NCBI GenBank assembly: GCA_024958655.1
Contig: JANWUR010000004.1
Location: 1-64,000, forward strand
Reading direction: 5' to 3'
Origin: Cyanobium sp. FGCU6
Lineage (GTDB): Bacteria; Cyanobacteriota; Cyanobacteriia; PCC-6307; Cyanobiaceae
Length of the DNA: 64,000 bases
Shown one piece after another: positions 1-8,720 of the stretch. A program made the position numbers and the translations under genes. The notes under the pieces are model-generated. The model was not told where the DNA came from. It saw only the letters and a program-made list of their open reading frames with translations, and did not search any database. Within the stretch, counting starts at the first letter, position 1, and each line of letters begins with the position of its first letter.

Positions 1-55
1 GGCGATCGGCTGATCATCAGCTCCTGGAATCCCCCCACCGGCTGCGGCCGGAACC

Positions 56-87
56 ACCCCCTCGCTTCGGCGAGGGGGTTTTTTCTT
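56..87 (+). terminator. Rho-independent terminator
   Basis: Nine GC-rich base pairs (CCCCCTCGC with GCGAGGGGG) close a TTCG tetraloop and are followed by a run of six T. The T run lies on the plus strand, so it ends a plus-strand gene whose body lies before the window. nth, on the other strand, ends at position 128, just beyond it. Confidence 0.9.
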
Positions 88-127
88 GGTGCGAGGCGGA
101 GGGCGCTGCCCAAGGCGCTGCCTGCGC

Positions 128-781
128 TCAGGCCCTCCGCCAGACCACCGGGCGGCGGCGGCGGGGATACAGCTCGCGGCAGACGGGGCAGACGGTGCCA
201 TCGCAGCCACGGGCGGTACAGAACTCCCGGCCATAGAAAATGATCTGAAGATGCAGCTTGTTCCAGGCCTCGCAAGGGAACAGCCGCTTCAGATCGCTTT
301 CGGTTTGGGCCACGCTTTCGCCGCTGCTGAGCCCCCAACGCTGGGCCAGGCGATGGATGTGGGTGTCCACCGGGAACGCCGGCACCCCGAAGGCCTGAGC
401 CATCACCACACTGGCGGTCTTGTGCCCCACCCCGGGCAGGGCCTCGAGCTCGGCGAAGCTGCGGGGCACCTCGCCGTCGTGCCGCTCCAACAGGAGCTCG
501 GCGAGCCGCCGCACGTTCCCGGCCTTGGTGCGCGCCAGCCCCAGCTGGCGGATGTGCCCCAGGATCGTCTCCACCGGCAGGGCAGCCATCGCCGCCGGAT
601 CCGGACCGGCGGCGAACAGAGCCGGCGTGACCTCGTTGACCTTCCTGTCAGTGCACTGGGCACTGAGCAGCACGGCCACCAGCAGGGTGAAGGGATCGCG
701 GTGATCGAGCGGCACGGGGGGTTCGGGATAGTGTTCCTGCAGCCGCTGAAGGATCAATGCGGCCCGCTCCTGCTTTCTCAC
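128..781 (-). CDS. nth: Endonuclease III (DNA glycosylase / AP lyase)
   Basis: Base-excision repair enzyme for oxidised pyrimidines. The 217-residue length is normal. The helix-hairpin-helix LPGVGHKTA (residues 114-123) carries the catalytic lysine K121, and the catalytic aspartate is D139 in VDTHIH. C-terminal cysteines that should hold the 4Fe-4S cluster are C188, C193, C198 and C201, a spacing of 4-4-2 rather than the textbook 6-2-5; this may be a lineage variant. It is transcribed divergently from aroC, with about 90 bp between the two starts. Confidence 0.93.
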   Translation of the reverse strand: MRKQERAALILQRLQEHYPEPPVPLDHRDPFTLLVAVLLSAQCTDRKVNEVTPALFAAGPDPAAMAALPVETILGHIRQLGLARTKAGNVRRLAELLLERHDGEVPRSFAELEALPGVGHKTASVVMAQAFGVPAFPVDTHIHRLAQRWGLSSGESVAQTESDLKRLFPCEAWNKLHLQIIFYGREFCTARGCDGTVCPVCRELYPRRRRPVVWRRA

Positions 782-873
782 CCTGTCCCGACAACTCCGT
801 GGGGGACGTTAGGAGCGCTGCGCTCAAGCAAGGAAGCGCTCGCTTTGTAGGCTCGCCCCAGCGCACGCAGTCC

Positions 874-1962
874 ATGGGCAGCAGCTTCGGCCGGCTCTTC
901 CGCATCCACACCTTCGGCGAATCCCACGGCGGCGGGGTGGGGGTGCTCGTGGACGGCTGCCCGCCACGGCTGGCGCTCGATCTCGACGCCATCCAGGCCG
1001 AGCTCGATCGGCGCAAACCCGGCCAGAGCAGGATCACCACCCCCCGCAAGGAGGACGACCGGGTCGAGATTCTCAGCGGGCTGCTCGACGGTCTTACGCT
1101 GGGCACGCCGATCGCCATGCTGGTCCGCAACAAGGACCAGCGCCCCCAGGATTACAAGGAGATGGAGGTGGCCTTCCGGCCCTCCCATGCCGATGCCACC
1201 TACCAGGCCAAATACGGCATCCAGGCTCGCAGCGGCGGCGGCCGCGCCTCCGCCCGAGAGACGATCGGCCGGGTGGCCGCCGGCGCCATCGCGAAACAGC
1301 TGCTGGCCCGCGCCAACGGCACCGAAGTGATCGCCTGGGTGCGGCGCATCCATGACATCGAGGCCGAAGTCGATGCCGCCGACGTGAGCCTGGACGCGGT
1401 GGAAGCCAACATCGTGCGCTGCCCGGATCCGGCGGTGGCCGCCCGCATGATCGAGCGCATCGAGGCGATCGGCCGCGAGGGTGACTCCTGCGGCGGCGTG
1501 ATCGAGTGTGTGGTGCGCCGCGCCCCCGTGGGGCTCGGCATGCCGGTGTTCGACAAACTCGAGGCCGATCTCGCCAAGGCCGTGATGTCGCTGCCGGCCA
1601 CCAAGGGCTTTGAGCTCGGATCCGGCTTCGCCGGCACCCTGCTGCGGGGCAGCGAGCACAATGACGCCTTCCTGCCCACCGGAGACGGCACTCTGCGCAC
1701 GGCTACCAACAATTCCGGCGGCATCCAGGGGGGGATCAGCAACGGAGAGACCATCAGCCTGCGGGTGGCGTTCAAGCCCACCGCCACGATCCGCAAGGCC
1801 CAGCAGACGATCAATGCTCGCGGCGAAGCCACAGTGCTTGAAGCGAAGGGACGCCACGACCCCTGCGTGCTGCCCCGCGCGGTGCCGATGGTGGAGGCGA
1901 TGGTGGCCCTGGTTCTGGCCGATCACCTGCTGCGGCAGCGGGGGCAATGCAGCCTGTGGTGA
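874..1962 (+). CDS. aroC: Chorismate synthase
   Basis: Last step of the shikimate pathway, converting 5-enolpyruvylshikimate-3-phosphate to chorismate with reduced FMN. From the ATG at 874 the protein is 362 residues, the usual length, and opens with [18 protein letters not shown], the family's N-terminal signature. [12 protein letters not shown] and the [14 protein letters not shown] stretch are also present. The frame is open further upstream to 757, but that extension overlaps the nth start region and has no family similarity, so 874 is preferred. Confidence 0.95.
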   Translation: MGSSFGRLFRIHTFGESHGGGVGVLVDGCPPRLALDLDAIQAELDRRKPGQSRITTPRKEDDRVEILSGLLDGLTLGTPIAMLVRNKDQRPQDYKEMEVAFRPSHADATYQAKYGIQARSGGGRASARETIGRVAAGAIAKQLLARANGTEVIAWVRRIHDIEAEVDAADVSLDAVEANIVRCPDPAVAARMIERIEAIGREGDSCGGVIECVVRRAPVGLGMPVFDKLEADLAKAVMSLPATKGFELGSGFAGTLLRGSEHNDAFLPTGDGTLRTATNNSGGIQGGISNGETISLRVAFKPTATIRKAQQTINARGEATVLEAKGRHDPCVLPRAVPMVEAMVALVLADHLLRQRGQCSLW

Positions 1963-2361
1963 GAAGCAGGCGGGAGCCGATCAAGACATGATCCGCCAGC
2001 ACTAGCGGGAGGTCACGCGACAGGAACCTTCGCTTTGATCGTGGGCTGCTCTGCCCTGGGGCGGGCTCTGCTGCCATGCCCATGCCAGCGCAACCGAGAC
2101 AGAGCGCCGGGGGGGGCCAGGGGCCACCAGGGACCCATCCATTTACGGCAGACCCGCTGGCGGCTGCCTCAGCACGCGGCCCTGTGGACCTTCGTGAGCC
2201 GATGCCGATGCCGATGCCGAGCAGGAGCGGCCGGCCGAAGAAGAGGGCCGCAGCCAGCGCCATCAAAATTTAAAGACGATTTTACGTCTACCGAGCCAAG
2301 ACTGCGTGAACCCGGTAGAGTGAAATCAGTTGTCTTGCTGCAGAAACCTGCCTCAACAGCC
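1963..2361. other. Intergenic region with a short simple repeat
   Basis: About 400 bp between aroC and the NIDO-domain gene. I see no convincing gene. It holds about three and a half copies of the hexamer gccgat near 2199-2222 and a small palindrome AGACG-ATTTTA-CGTCT at 2273-2288, which could be an operator for the gene at 2362. From about 2270 onward the DNA becomes visibly AT-richer, matching that gene rather than aroC. Confidence 0.5.
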
Positions 2362-3612
2362 ATGAGACGCTCTGTAAGAACCTCTATCGTCGCCGCCGCC
2401 CTGACCTGGGGGTTCTCCCTGCTTGGGCAGGCTGGCTATGCAGCCACCCCGCTGCTGAACGGCTTCGGAGGCCCCTCCGGGTATGGCGAAAATTTCCTGG
2501 ACCGAAACGACGATGGCTCGACAACTCAACTGCCACTACCATTTCCAGTGAATTTCTATGGAACTACATACAACTCACTCTGGGTCAATAACAACGGCAA
2601 CGTAACATTTACCGGTCCGCTCGGCTCCTTTACGCCAAGCGCTTTTCCCGGCGCTCCGCAACCCATGATTGCGCCCTGGTGGGCCGATGTCGATACCAGA
2701 AACCAGGGATCAGACATTGTCTACTTTGATGCCCCAAATGCTGACACTTTTGTTGTTACCTGGCCAAATGTCGGCTATTATTCAGTGCAAGCAGACAAGC
2801 TCAATTCTTTCCAGCTTGTTCTTCAGCGGAACCCTGGCGACACCAGCGGAGCCTTCACGGCCCAGTTCCGCTACGCTCAACTCCAGTGGACTACCGGCAG
2901 CGCCAGCGGAGGCACCAACGGGCTGGGAGGCACGCCGGCCGTAGCAGGGTATGACGCCGGAGACACCATGAATTACTTCATGCTGCCAGGCTCACGCACC
3001 GGCGAGATTCTTGATGTTGTCAATCTCAGCAACGTGTCCCCTGACACGCCCGGGCTTTGGCAGTTTTCGTTCACTGCCGGCGGTGACGCCCCCGGCGAGA
3101 CACCGGAAAATCCCCTCATGCCCGTGGTTGTCGATGATAGCTTTGTGTTCAATTTCCCAGTACAGCCCAATCGTCCCTTCTTCATCGACCCGCCGGTAGC
3201 TGTAGGATACAATTATACTGTAGCCGGCGGCCCCCTCTTTGCTTCCGTCATCGCCCCAACCCTTTCCGACACCTCATACGATTTATACTTTTCTACAGAT
3301 AGCTGCGCGACTTACGGACAGTTTGTCGGCAACCTTTCGCCCAGTGTTCCGTTTGACTTCACCAGTCCCCAAAGCTGCTTCAGCATTCAAGATATCGATG
3401 TGGCAATGAACCTCGATCCGACCGATCCCCTTGCTTTTGTTACTGGGATATTCTTTGACTCCGCTGGCTTTGTGAATGTAACCCAAACACCAATCGTTGT
3501 TAACACAGATCCGACATCCAGCGTGCCAGGCCCCCTCCCTTTCCTGGGTGCCCTCTCGGCTTTCCGTTGGTCCAGGCGTCTGCGGCGCAAGATGCTTGGA
3601 AGTCAAGCCTGA
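2362..3612 (+). CDS. Secreted nidogen-like (NIDO) domain protein with PEP-CTERM-like sorting signal
   Basis: Predicted surface or secreted protein of 416 residues. The N-terminus is a signal peptide (basic MRRSVR, hydrophobic core, cleavage near AGYAAT). Residues about 55-150 resemble the NIDO domain: LWVNNNGNVTF, then APWWADVDTR and a region ending in FQLVLQRN. The C-terminus has VPGPLPFLGALSAF followed by RRLRRK, the cyanobacterial type of PEP-CTERM signal (motif, hydrophobic segment, basic tail) recognised by an exosortase-like enzyme. The start is the ATG directly before the signal peptide; a longer frame to 2035 is ignored. The gene is AT-richer than its neighbours, suggesting transfer. 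Its binding partner is unknown. Confidence 0.8.
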   Translation: MRRSVRTSIVAAALTWGFSLLGQAGYAATPLLNGFGGPSGYGENFLDRNDDGSTTQLPLPFPVNFYGTTYNSLWVNNNGNVTFTGPLGSFTPSAFPGAPQPMIAPWWADVDTRNQGSDIVYFDAPNADTFVVTWPNVGYYSVQADKLNSFQLVLQRNPGDTSGAFTAQFRYAQLQWTTGSASGGTNGLGGTPAVAGYDAGDTMNYFMLPGSRTGEILDVVNLSNVSPDTPGLWQFSFTAGGDAPGETPENPLMPVVVDDSFVFNFPVQPNRPFFIDPPVAVGYNYTVAGGPLFASVIAPTLSDTSYDLYFSTDSCATYGQFVGNLSPSVPFDFTSPQSCFSIQDIDVAMNLDPTDPLAFVTGIFFDSAGFVNVTQTPIVVNTDPTSSVPGPLPFLGALSAFRWSRRLRRKMLGSQA

Positions 3613-3633
3613 TAAGAATTCTGCATTTCTACA

Positions 3634-3673
3634 TCCCCCCCCCTGCTTTTCAGAGAGCAGGAGGGGGGATTTT
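3634..3673 (+). terminator. Rho-independent terminator
   Basis: A long C-run plus CTGCT pairs with AGCAGG plus a G-run, with one bulged A, and is followed by TTTT. It lies 22 bp past the stop of the NIDO-domain gene and serves the plus strand; the opposite strand has no T run. Confidence 0.8.
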
Positions 3674-3794
3674 CAGCACGTTGTCACAAGGGGGGCCTGC
3701 CGGTTTGTATAAGCTTTCTTCAGGTCTCCAGCAGTGCTTAAGCGCAGGGGCGCATAAGTCCAGTCCTATCACCATTGATAACATTTCACAGGCA

Positions 3795-4670
3795 TCAATC
3801 GTCCCGCCGCTTTTCGTCGGCTGCTGGCTCTTCAGGTTGCGCAAGGCTGCGCAAATAAGCCCTATCGCTCTTCTTGCTTTGTCCTAGAAATCCACCACCA
3901 CCTTGCCTGGCCTGTGATTCACTACGCTTCTGCCTGCGTCTCCATAGGGCGCGGAATTCGTGCAGAAAGCTAAATGCAACGCCAGGACGCTGGGCAAGTC
4001 CTGCAAATGCAATAGACAGCACCAAAGCGGAAAAAACATTACGCACACTGTTCTGGGCCAGCGCCCATACGCTTTCAGGTGGAATACGATCAAATCTCTG
4101 CTTCACCAGCCCTTCCGATCGTTGAAGCGTATCGAGCAGCTGCTGACGCAGCTGCGGTAAGGGGGTTGAGAGCGCAGCCGGTGGCAGCGGCCTTACCTGG
4201 AATGCTTTGAGATTGCGCTGCAGCTGTTCTGTGGTTGTGGCCGAGGTGATGGCCTTCCTGAGCTCGCTCACCCTACGTTCAGTGGTGGTGAGTTGTTGAT
4301 TTCGTGCCTGGCTGGCATTAACCCATCGGTTCCAGGCTGCATACCCCTGCAGGGGAATCAGCAACAGGAAGCCGATCACTGCTGCACAGGCCCATGCTGC
4401 AAACGCATCGCGGCGTCGACGCAGCCGACCGCTGCTGGGATCCACATGGGCAGCCAGACGAACGAGCGCAAGACCGATCAACCCAATGCCAGAGGTGTTG
4501 ATCAATACATTGATGAACTGCAACTGCCAGGCTGCATTGAGAATCTGAAGGGGCAGAATCGACAACAGCACCGTACCGCTACAAAGCAGCAGGAGGCTCA
4601 GCCCAACCAGCCCAAGCTGGCTCGCCATGGTCGCCTTGGAGAGATCGTCGTAATAATTACCGCTAGACAT
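3795..4670 (-). CDS. HpsJ-like membrane protein
   Basis: Membrane protein of 291 residues. There are two hydrophobic segments near residues 16-35 and 45-70, a third near 88-112, a soluble coiled-coil-like middle (QARNQQLTTTERRVSELRKAI, about 115-200), a fourth hydrophobic segment near 215-235 and a basic, Gln/Ser-rich tail. This architecture resembles the cyanobacterial HpsJ family, some members of which occur in cyanoexosortase systems; the neighbouring PEP-CTERM-like protein fits that. The start is set at MSSGNYY (4670) because the extension to 4721 is cysteine-rich and unlike the family. The family assignment is from overall pattern, not a search. Confidence 0.65.
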   Translation of the reverse strand: MSSGNYYDDLSKATMASQLGLVGLSLLLLCSGTVLLSILPLQILNAAWQLQFINVLINTSGIGLIGLALVRLAAHVDPSSGRLRRRRDAFAAWACAAVIGFLLLIPLQGYAAWNRWVNASQARNQQLTTTERRVSELRKAITSATTTEQLQRNLKAFQVRPLPPAALSTPLPQLRQQLLDTLQRSEGLVKQRFDRIPPESVWALAQNSVRNVFSALVLSIAFAGLAQRPGVAFSFLHEFRALWRRRQKRSESQARQGGGGFLGQSKKSDRAYLRSLAQPEEPAADEKRRDD

Positions 4671-4884
4671 GTGAGTCGATGGAGTAAAAGATGAAAACCT
4701 GTTACAAGCCTCGCAGCGCATTCATGGTTTCAGCATCAGAAGGCGAAGGCAGGATTGAACCATTGTACATAATCATCACGTTCTCCACCCTTTCCCGGCG
4801 AAGCTCCACTGCAAGGCCGGTGCAGGGAATGGCAGGCGGCCTTCCGCTGGACCGCAGTTGTAACCCCGTCCATCGCAGCTGCGC
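4671..4884. other. Intergenic region, nothing recognised
   Basis: Between the start of the HpsJ-like gene and the doubtful small frame I see no gene or RNA. A TACAAT hexamer on the minus strand (4763-4768) could be the -10 box for the HpsJ-like gene, but no good -35 sits at the right distance. Confidence 0.4.
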
Positions 4885-5166
4885 TCATGCACCAGGCCAT
4901 GGGTGGACGATCCCCTGAAGGAAACGAGCGGGCCATGCACGGGTTGGGACGGCGCGTCGGGGGGTTGTAGGTAGCGCAATGAACAATCTTTCGCCTCCCT
5001 CCTCCAGCGCGGCAAGCAGTCCCGACCCCAGCGCCACAGCAGCCACTGCGGCTTCAAGGCGATGGGTGTCCAGCACTTTCAGTCCCCATTCGGCACTCCA
5101 GGGGGGGTAGGCCCCTAGAGGCGGCTCAACAGGGAGCTGCCGCAGACCATGACCACCCAGGCTCAT
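4885..5166 (-). CDS. Possible small hypothetical protein downstream of yvcK-type gene
   Basis: Open frame of 93 residues beginning 28 bp after the stop of the YvcK-type gene on the same strand. The first 65 residues have an ordinary composition (for example LEAAVAAVALGSGLLAALEEGG), while the end is Pro/Arg-rich and looks like translated non-coding DNA. There is no clear ribosome-binding site and I do not recognise a family. The real end of any coding sequence may lie elsewhere. Confidence 0.25.
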   Translation of the reverse strand: MSLGGHGLRQLPVEPPLGAYPPWSAEWGLKVLDTHRLEAAVAAVALGSGLLAALEEGGERLFIALPTTPRRAVPTRAWPARFLQGIVHPWPGA

Positions 5167-5194
5167 AAGGCCTGGTCCGATCGAGGGGGTCACG

Positions 5195-6520
5195 TCAGTC
5201 ACGAAAGTGACGCATGTGTTTGCGGTAGAAGCGCATGACGGCCAAAGCAACGCTGCGGGGATCGTGGCGCAGCGTGGCGGTGGGGCGTGCACCCTGCAAC
5301 GGAGCCAGCATCACCTCATAGCCCTGGCTGCGCAGGGCGCGCACGTCGCATGGAACCGGTTCGGCGCCACGGCGGCGATAGCTCTCGACCAGGGGTGAAT
5401 CCTCGAGCCTTTCCTGGGCCAGCACAGCGCCGAACAGGCGCTCCTCCACGCCAAGGCTGGCGAGTTGGGCTTCGATCGCCCGCAGGTGGCCGCTCACGTC
5501 GAGGCCGTCGGTCTCGCCAGGCTGGGTCATCAGGTTGCACACATACAGCCGTGGGGCGCGGCTGCGGCGGATCGCCGACACCAGTTCCGGGACCAGCAGG
5601 TTGGGCAGCAGCGAGGTGTAGAGGCTGCCGGGGCCAAGCACGATCAGATCGGCGTGGGCAATCGCCTCCAGGGCCCTCGGCACGGCAGGGGGGCGCTCAG
5701 GGATGCAGCCGAGCCGCACGATCGGGCTGGTGGCCTTGCCGATCCTGGATTCCCCCTCGATCCGCTCGCCGTTCTCCAGTTCGGCCCAGAGCCGCACATC
5801 CGCATTCGTGGCTGGCACCACCTGCCCCTGCACCGCCAGCACCCGGCTGCTGGCGGTGATCGCCGCCTCCAGGCTGCCGGTGATCGCGGTGAGCGCCGAA
5901 AGAAAGAGGTTGCCGAAGCTGTGGCCCTCCAGGCCGCTGCCGGCGCGGAACCGGTACTGGAACAGCCTGGTGAGCAGCGGTTCCTCGGTGGAGAGGGCCG
6001 CCAGGCAGTTGCGGATGTCGCCGGGGGGCTGGACGCCGAGTTCCCGCCGCAGCACGCCGCTGCTGCCGCCGTCGTCGGCCACGGTCACGACGGCGGTGAT
6101 GTTGCTGCTGTAACGCTTGAGGCCGCTCAGCAGGGTGGAGAGGCCGGTGCCGCCGCCGATCGCCACGATGTTGGGCCCACGGTTCAGGCGTCGCTGGGCC
6201 ACCAGCGCATCCACCAGAACCGTGTCCTTTTCGGGGGCCAGCGCCTGCTGGATCGTGCCGAAGCTGCGGCTCTGGCCCAACCAGAGCATGCCGCCGCCGA
6301 TCAGCAGCACCAGGGGGCCGGTGATGCCCCGTGGCATGACCCGCGTCACCTGGCCCAGGCTCCAGCGCACGGTTTCCAGGATCCAGTAGATCGGCTGCAG
6401 ATCCGCCCAGATCGCCGCTCCGAGCAGAGCGATCAGCAGACCCATGCCCGAGGTGAGCATCCAGCGCTTCACCACCAGGCCCGGTTGCAGCCAGCGCACG
6501 GCCCGCCGCGAGCGGGTCAT
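5195..6520 (-). CDS. yvcK: YvcK/CofD-like gluconeogenesis factor with N-terminal membrane segments
   Basis: Member of the CofD-like superfamily, in other bacteria a UDP-sugar-binding factor that supports growth on gluconeogenic carbon and cell-envelope integrity. With the start at 6520 the protein has 441 residues. It has two N-terminal hydrophobic segments (about 22-40 and 68-82), then the binding motifs AIGGGTGLS (120-128), VADDGGSSG (147-155) and PGDIRNCLAALS (166-177), and LGPGSLYTSLLPNLLV further on. The membrane anchor is common in cyanobacterial members. The frame stays open to 6625 with an Arg/Pro-rich sequence that I reject as start region. It is divergent from the ABC ATPase gene. 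Confidence 0.88.
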   Translation of the reverse strand: MTRSRRAVRWLQPGLVVKRWMLTSGMGLLIALLGAAIWADLQPIYWILETVRWSLGQVTRVMPRGITGPLVLLIGGGMLWLGQSRSFGTIQQALAPEKDTVLVDALVAQRRLNRGPNIVAIGGGTGLSTLLSGLKRYSSNITAVVTVADDGGSSGVLRRELGVQPPGDIRNCLAALSTEEPLLTRLFQYRFRAGSGLEGHSFGNLFLSALTAITGSLEAAITASSRVLAVQGQVVPATNADVRLWAELENGERIEGESRIGKATSPIVRLGCIPERPPAVPRALEAIAHADLIVLGPGSLYTSLLPNLLVPELVSAIRRSRAPRLYVCNLMTQPGETDGLDVSGHLRAIEAQLASLGVEERLFGAVLAQERLEDSPLVESYRRRGAEPVPCDVRALRSQGYEVMLAPLQGARPTATLRHDPRSVALAVMRFYRKHMRHFRD

Positions 6521-6696
6521 CAGGTCGTGGCGGCGCAGGTCGCCCTGGCCCCCCCAGGCGGCGCGCACGAACCGTGCCGCCCGTGGCCGGCGGGGAGCTC
6601 TGGCTTGAGGGCCTCGGGCGGGCAAGGGGATGGCGCCGGGACGCCGCGGACACTGACCGAACTGTACGGATGAAATCAGGGTGGCGAAACGCCAGG

Positions 6697-7566
6697 ATGG
6701 AGGAGGTTCTCAGGGCCTTGCTCCTCGTTGCCCCTCCTCAGCCAGGCCCCGTGGTTCTGAGCCTCATTCCCCCGGCTCTCTCCCCCAGCCCTGCTGCGGT
6801 GGCGGAGATGCGCGGGCTCACCATGCGCTGGGGGGAGAAGCCGGTGCTCGATGGTGTCGACCTCGCGCTCAACGCCGGGGAGCGGCTCGTGGTGGTGGGC
6901 CCCTCGGGGGCAGGCAAGTCGACGATCCTCCGCCTGCTGGCGGGCCTGGTGCTGCCCAGCGCCGGCAGCCTGTTGATCCATGGGGAACCACAGGAGTATC
7001 TGCGCCTCGACCAGCGCCATCCCCCTGATGTGCGCCTGGTGTTCCAGAACCCGGCGCTGCTCGCCTCGCTCACCGTGAGGGAGAACGTGGGGTTTCTCCT
7101 CTACCGCTTCAGCCGACTCAGCGACGGCCAGATTCGCGAGCGCGTGCACGCCGCCCTGCAGGCCGTGGGCCTGGCGGGTATCGAGGAGCGCATGCCCGGC
7201 GAGCTCAGCGGCGGCATGCAGAAGCGGGTGAGCTTCGCCCGCGCCCTGATCGACGACCCGGCCAGCAACGGCCAGCGCGTGCCCCTTCTGCTGTTCGATG
7301 AGCCCACCGCCGGTCTCGATCCGGTGGCCTGCACCCGCATCGAGGATCTGATTGTGCGCACCACGCGCATCGCCCATGCCTCCACCCTGGTGGTGAGCCA
7401 CGTGATCAGCACGATCGAACGCTGCGCCGAGCGCGTGGCCCTGCTTTACGACGGCCGCTTCCGCTGGACGGGCAGCGTGGACGAGTTCCACCGCACCGCC
7501 AATCCCTACGTTGTGCAGTTCCGCACCGGTAGCCTGCGCGGTCCGATGCAGCCGGCGGAGCTCTGA
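6697..7566 (+). CDS. Mla/TGD3-like ABC transporter ATP-binding protein
   Basis: ATPase of an MCE-type lipid transporter, thought to move lipids between the inner and outer membranes (TGD3 in chloroplasts, MlaF in E. coli). Walker A is GPSGAGKST (about residue 68-76), signature LSGGMQKR (about 170), Walker B LLLFDEPTAGLD (about 197). The next gene, 4 bp downstream, is the MCE protein, which supports the assignment. The membrane permease (MlaE-like) is not adjacent and must lie elsewhere. The start is uncertain: the ATG at 6808 would still keep the whole ATPase domain. Confidence 0.85.
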   Translation: MEEVLRALLLVAPPQPGPVVLSLIPPALSPSPAAVAEMRGLTMRWGEKPVLDGVDLALNAGERLVVVGPSGAGKSTILRLLAGLVLPSAGSLLIHGEPQEYLRLDQRHPPDVRLVFQNPALLASLTVRENVGFLLYRFSRLSDGQIRERVHAALQAVGLAGIEERMPGELSGGMQKRVSFARALIDDPASNGQRVPLLLFDEPTAGLDPVACTRIEDLIVRTTRIAHASTLVVSHVISTIERCAERVALLYDGRFRWTGSVDEFHRTANPYVVQFRTGSLRGPMQPAEL

Positions 7567-7570
7567 GCCC

Positions 7571-8710
7571 ATGCGCCGCAGTGTCCGTGAAGCCCTGGTG
7601 GGATTTTCGCTCCTGGCGGCAGTGGCCGGTGCCGCCGGCATCTGGCTCTGGCTCAAGGGCATCAGCCTCTCCAGCCGCAACTGGACGATCCGCGCCAGTT
7701 TCATGGATGCCGCCGGCCTGGCCGAACGCTCCCAGGTCACCTACCGCGGCGTAGTGGTGGGGTCGGTGCGCAAGCTGCAGGTCACCGATCAGGCGGTGGT
7801 GGCTGATCTGGAGATCACCGATCCGCAGCTGCGGCTGGCGCGGCCGGTGGTGGCGCGGGTGGCGGCCGGTTCCCTGCTGGGCGGTGATGCGGTGGTGTCG
7901 CTCCTCAGCGGCGGCAAACCCCTGCCGCCGGGCCTGCCGGGCCCCCGCCAGGCCAGCTGCGAGCGCCAGCGCATGATCTGCAACGGCGATGGCGTGCGTG
8001 GCGTGGCCGCCCCCACCATCGACACGGTCACCGCCACGGTGCAGAAGCTGCTCGACCAGGCCGACCGCGAGGGGCTGATGGCCAAGATGGTGGCGGCCAC
8101 CGAAAGCTTCGACACCACCGCCAGGGAAACCGAGAAGCTCACCCGCGAAGGCCAGGTGTTCCTGCGCGATGCCCAGACCCTGGTGCGCCAGCTCAAGGGA
8201 TCGGCCGGCAAGGTGGATCCGATCCTCACCAACCTCAACAGCGCCAGCGCCGATGCCGCCCGTGCCAGCAAGGACGTGACCCGCCTCACGGCCGCACTCA
8301 ACAACCCCCGCACCCTCGCCGATCTGCGCGCCACCCTCGCCAATGCCCGCCAGCTCACCGCCCGCTGGGAGGCGGTGGGCGGCGACGTGCAGAAGCTCAG
8401 CGGCGATCCCCGCTTCCTCGATGGCATCCGCAGCGTGTCGGCGGGGCTGGGCAAGTTCTTCGAGGAGCTTTACCCAGCCGCCACCGATTCCGCCCGCCAG
8501 CGCCAGACGCGCACCGACGGCGCCACGGGCGCAGGCACCCGCAGCGATGGTGCCCGCACGGATGGTGCCCGCACGGATGGTGCCCGCACGGATGGTGCCC
8601 GCAGCGATCGGCCGGCGGCGCCGCCGCCCCGCCGGGGCCGCACGCTCTCAGCCGCCGATCGCAACGAGCAGCAGCGCGGTCCCCAGTTGCCCCCCTCCAG
8701 CCGCCGCTGA
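7571..8710 (+). CDS. MCE (MlaD) family lipid transporter substrate-binding protein
   Basis: Membrane-anchored periplasmic partner of the preceding ATPase, 379 residues. One N-terminal transmembrane helix (about 8-29) is followed by an MCE domain (about 38-120, with DAAGLAERSQVTYRGVVVG) and a long helical region (about 145-310) expected to form the oligomeric channel. The C-terminal 70 residues are low-complexity and include four tandem copies of a DGART/S pentapeptide from a 15-bp DNA repeat, then Pro/Arg-rich sequence. The tail looks disordered and is unlikely to be conserved. It is convergent with chlD, 10 bp apart. Confidence 0.87.
   Translation: MRRSVREALVGFSLLAAVAGAAGIWLWLKGISLSSRNWTIRASFMDAAGLAERSQVTYRGVVVGSVRKLQVTDQAVVADLEITDPQLRLARPVVARVAAGSLLGGDAVVSLLSGGKPLPPGLPGPRQASCERQRMICNGDGVRGVAAPTIDTVTATVQKLLDQADREGLMAKMVAATESFDTTARETEKLTREGQVFLRDAQTLVRQLKGSAGKVDPILTNLNSASADAARASKDVTRLTAALNNPRTLADLRATLANARQLTARWEAVGGDVQKLSGDPRFLDGIRSVSAGLGKFFEELYPAATDSARQRQTRTDGATGAGTRSDGARTDGARTDGARTDGARSDRPAAPPPRRGRTLSAADRNEQQRGPQLPPSSRR
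8546..8605 (+). repeat. 15-bp tandem repeat inside the MCE gene
   Basis: Four head-to-tail copies of gatggtgcccgcacg; the last ends in agc. They are in frame and encode DGART three times and DGARS once. The copies are identical over most of their length, so the array is young and likely to vary in copy number. Confidence 0.95.
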
Positions 8711-8720
8711 AGCCGGCGCT

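Noticed and set aside
778-1947. Long open frame (389 codons) on the minus strand opposite aroC
   Set aside because: It has His/Gly/Ala-rich sequence with no domain, typical of the shadow of a high-GC gene; aroC on the other strand is certain.
2199-2222. gccgat hexamer repeat as a functional element
   Set aside because: Only about three and a half copies in non-coding DNA; probably a simple-sequence slip.
4738-4765. T-loop-like GGTTCAATCC on the minus strand, possible tRNA
   Set aside because: The bases on either side do not form a five-pair T stem and no acceptor or anticodon arm can be drawn.
8546-8605. Short regular repeats that could be a CRISPR
   Set aside because: The units are contiguous, without spacers, in frame, and encode a pentapeptide repeat.
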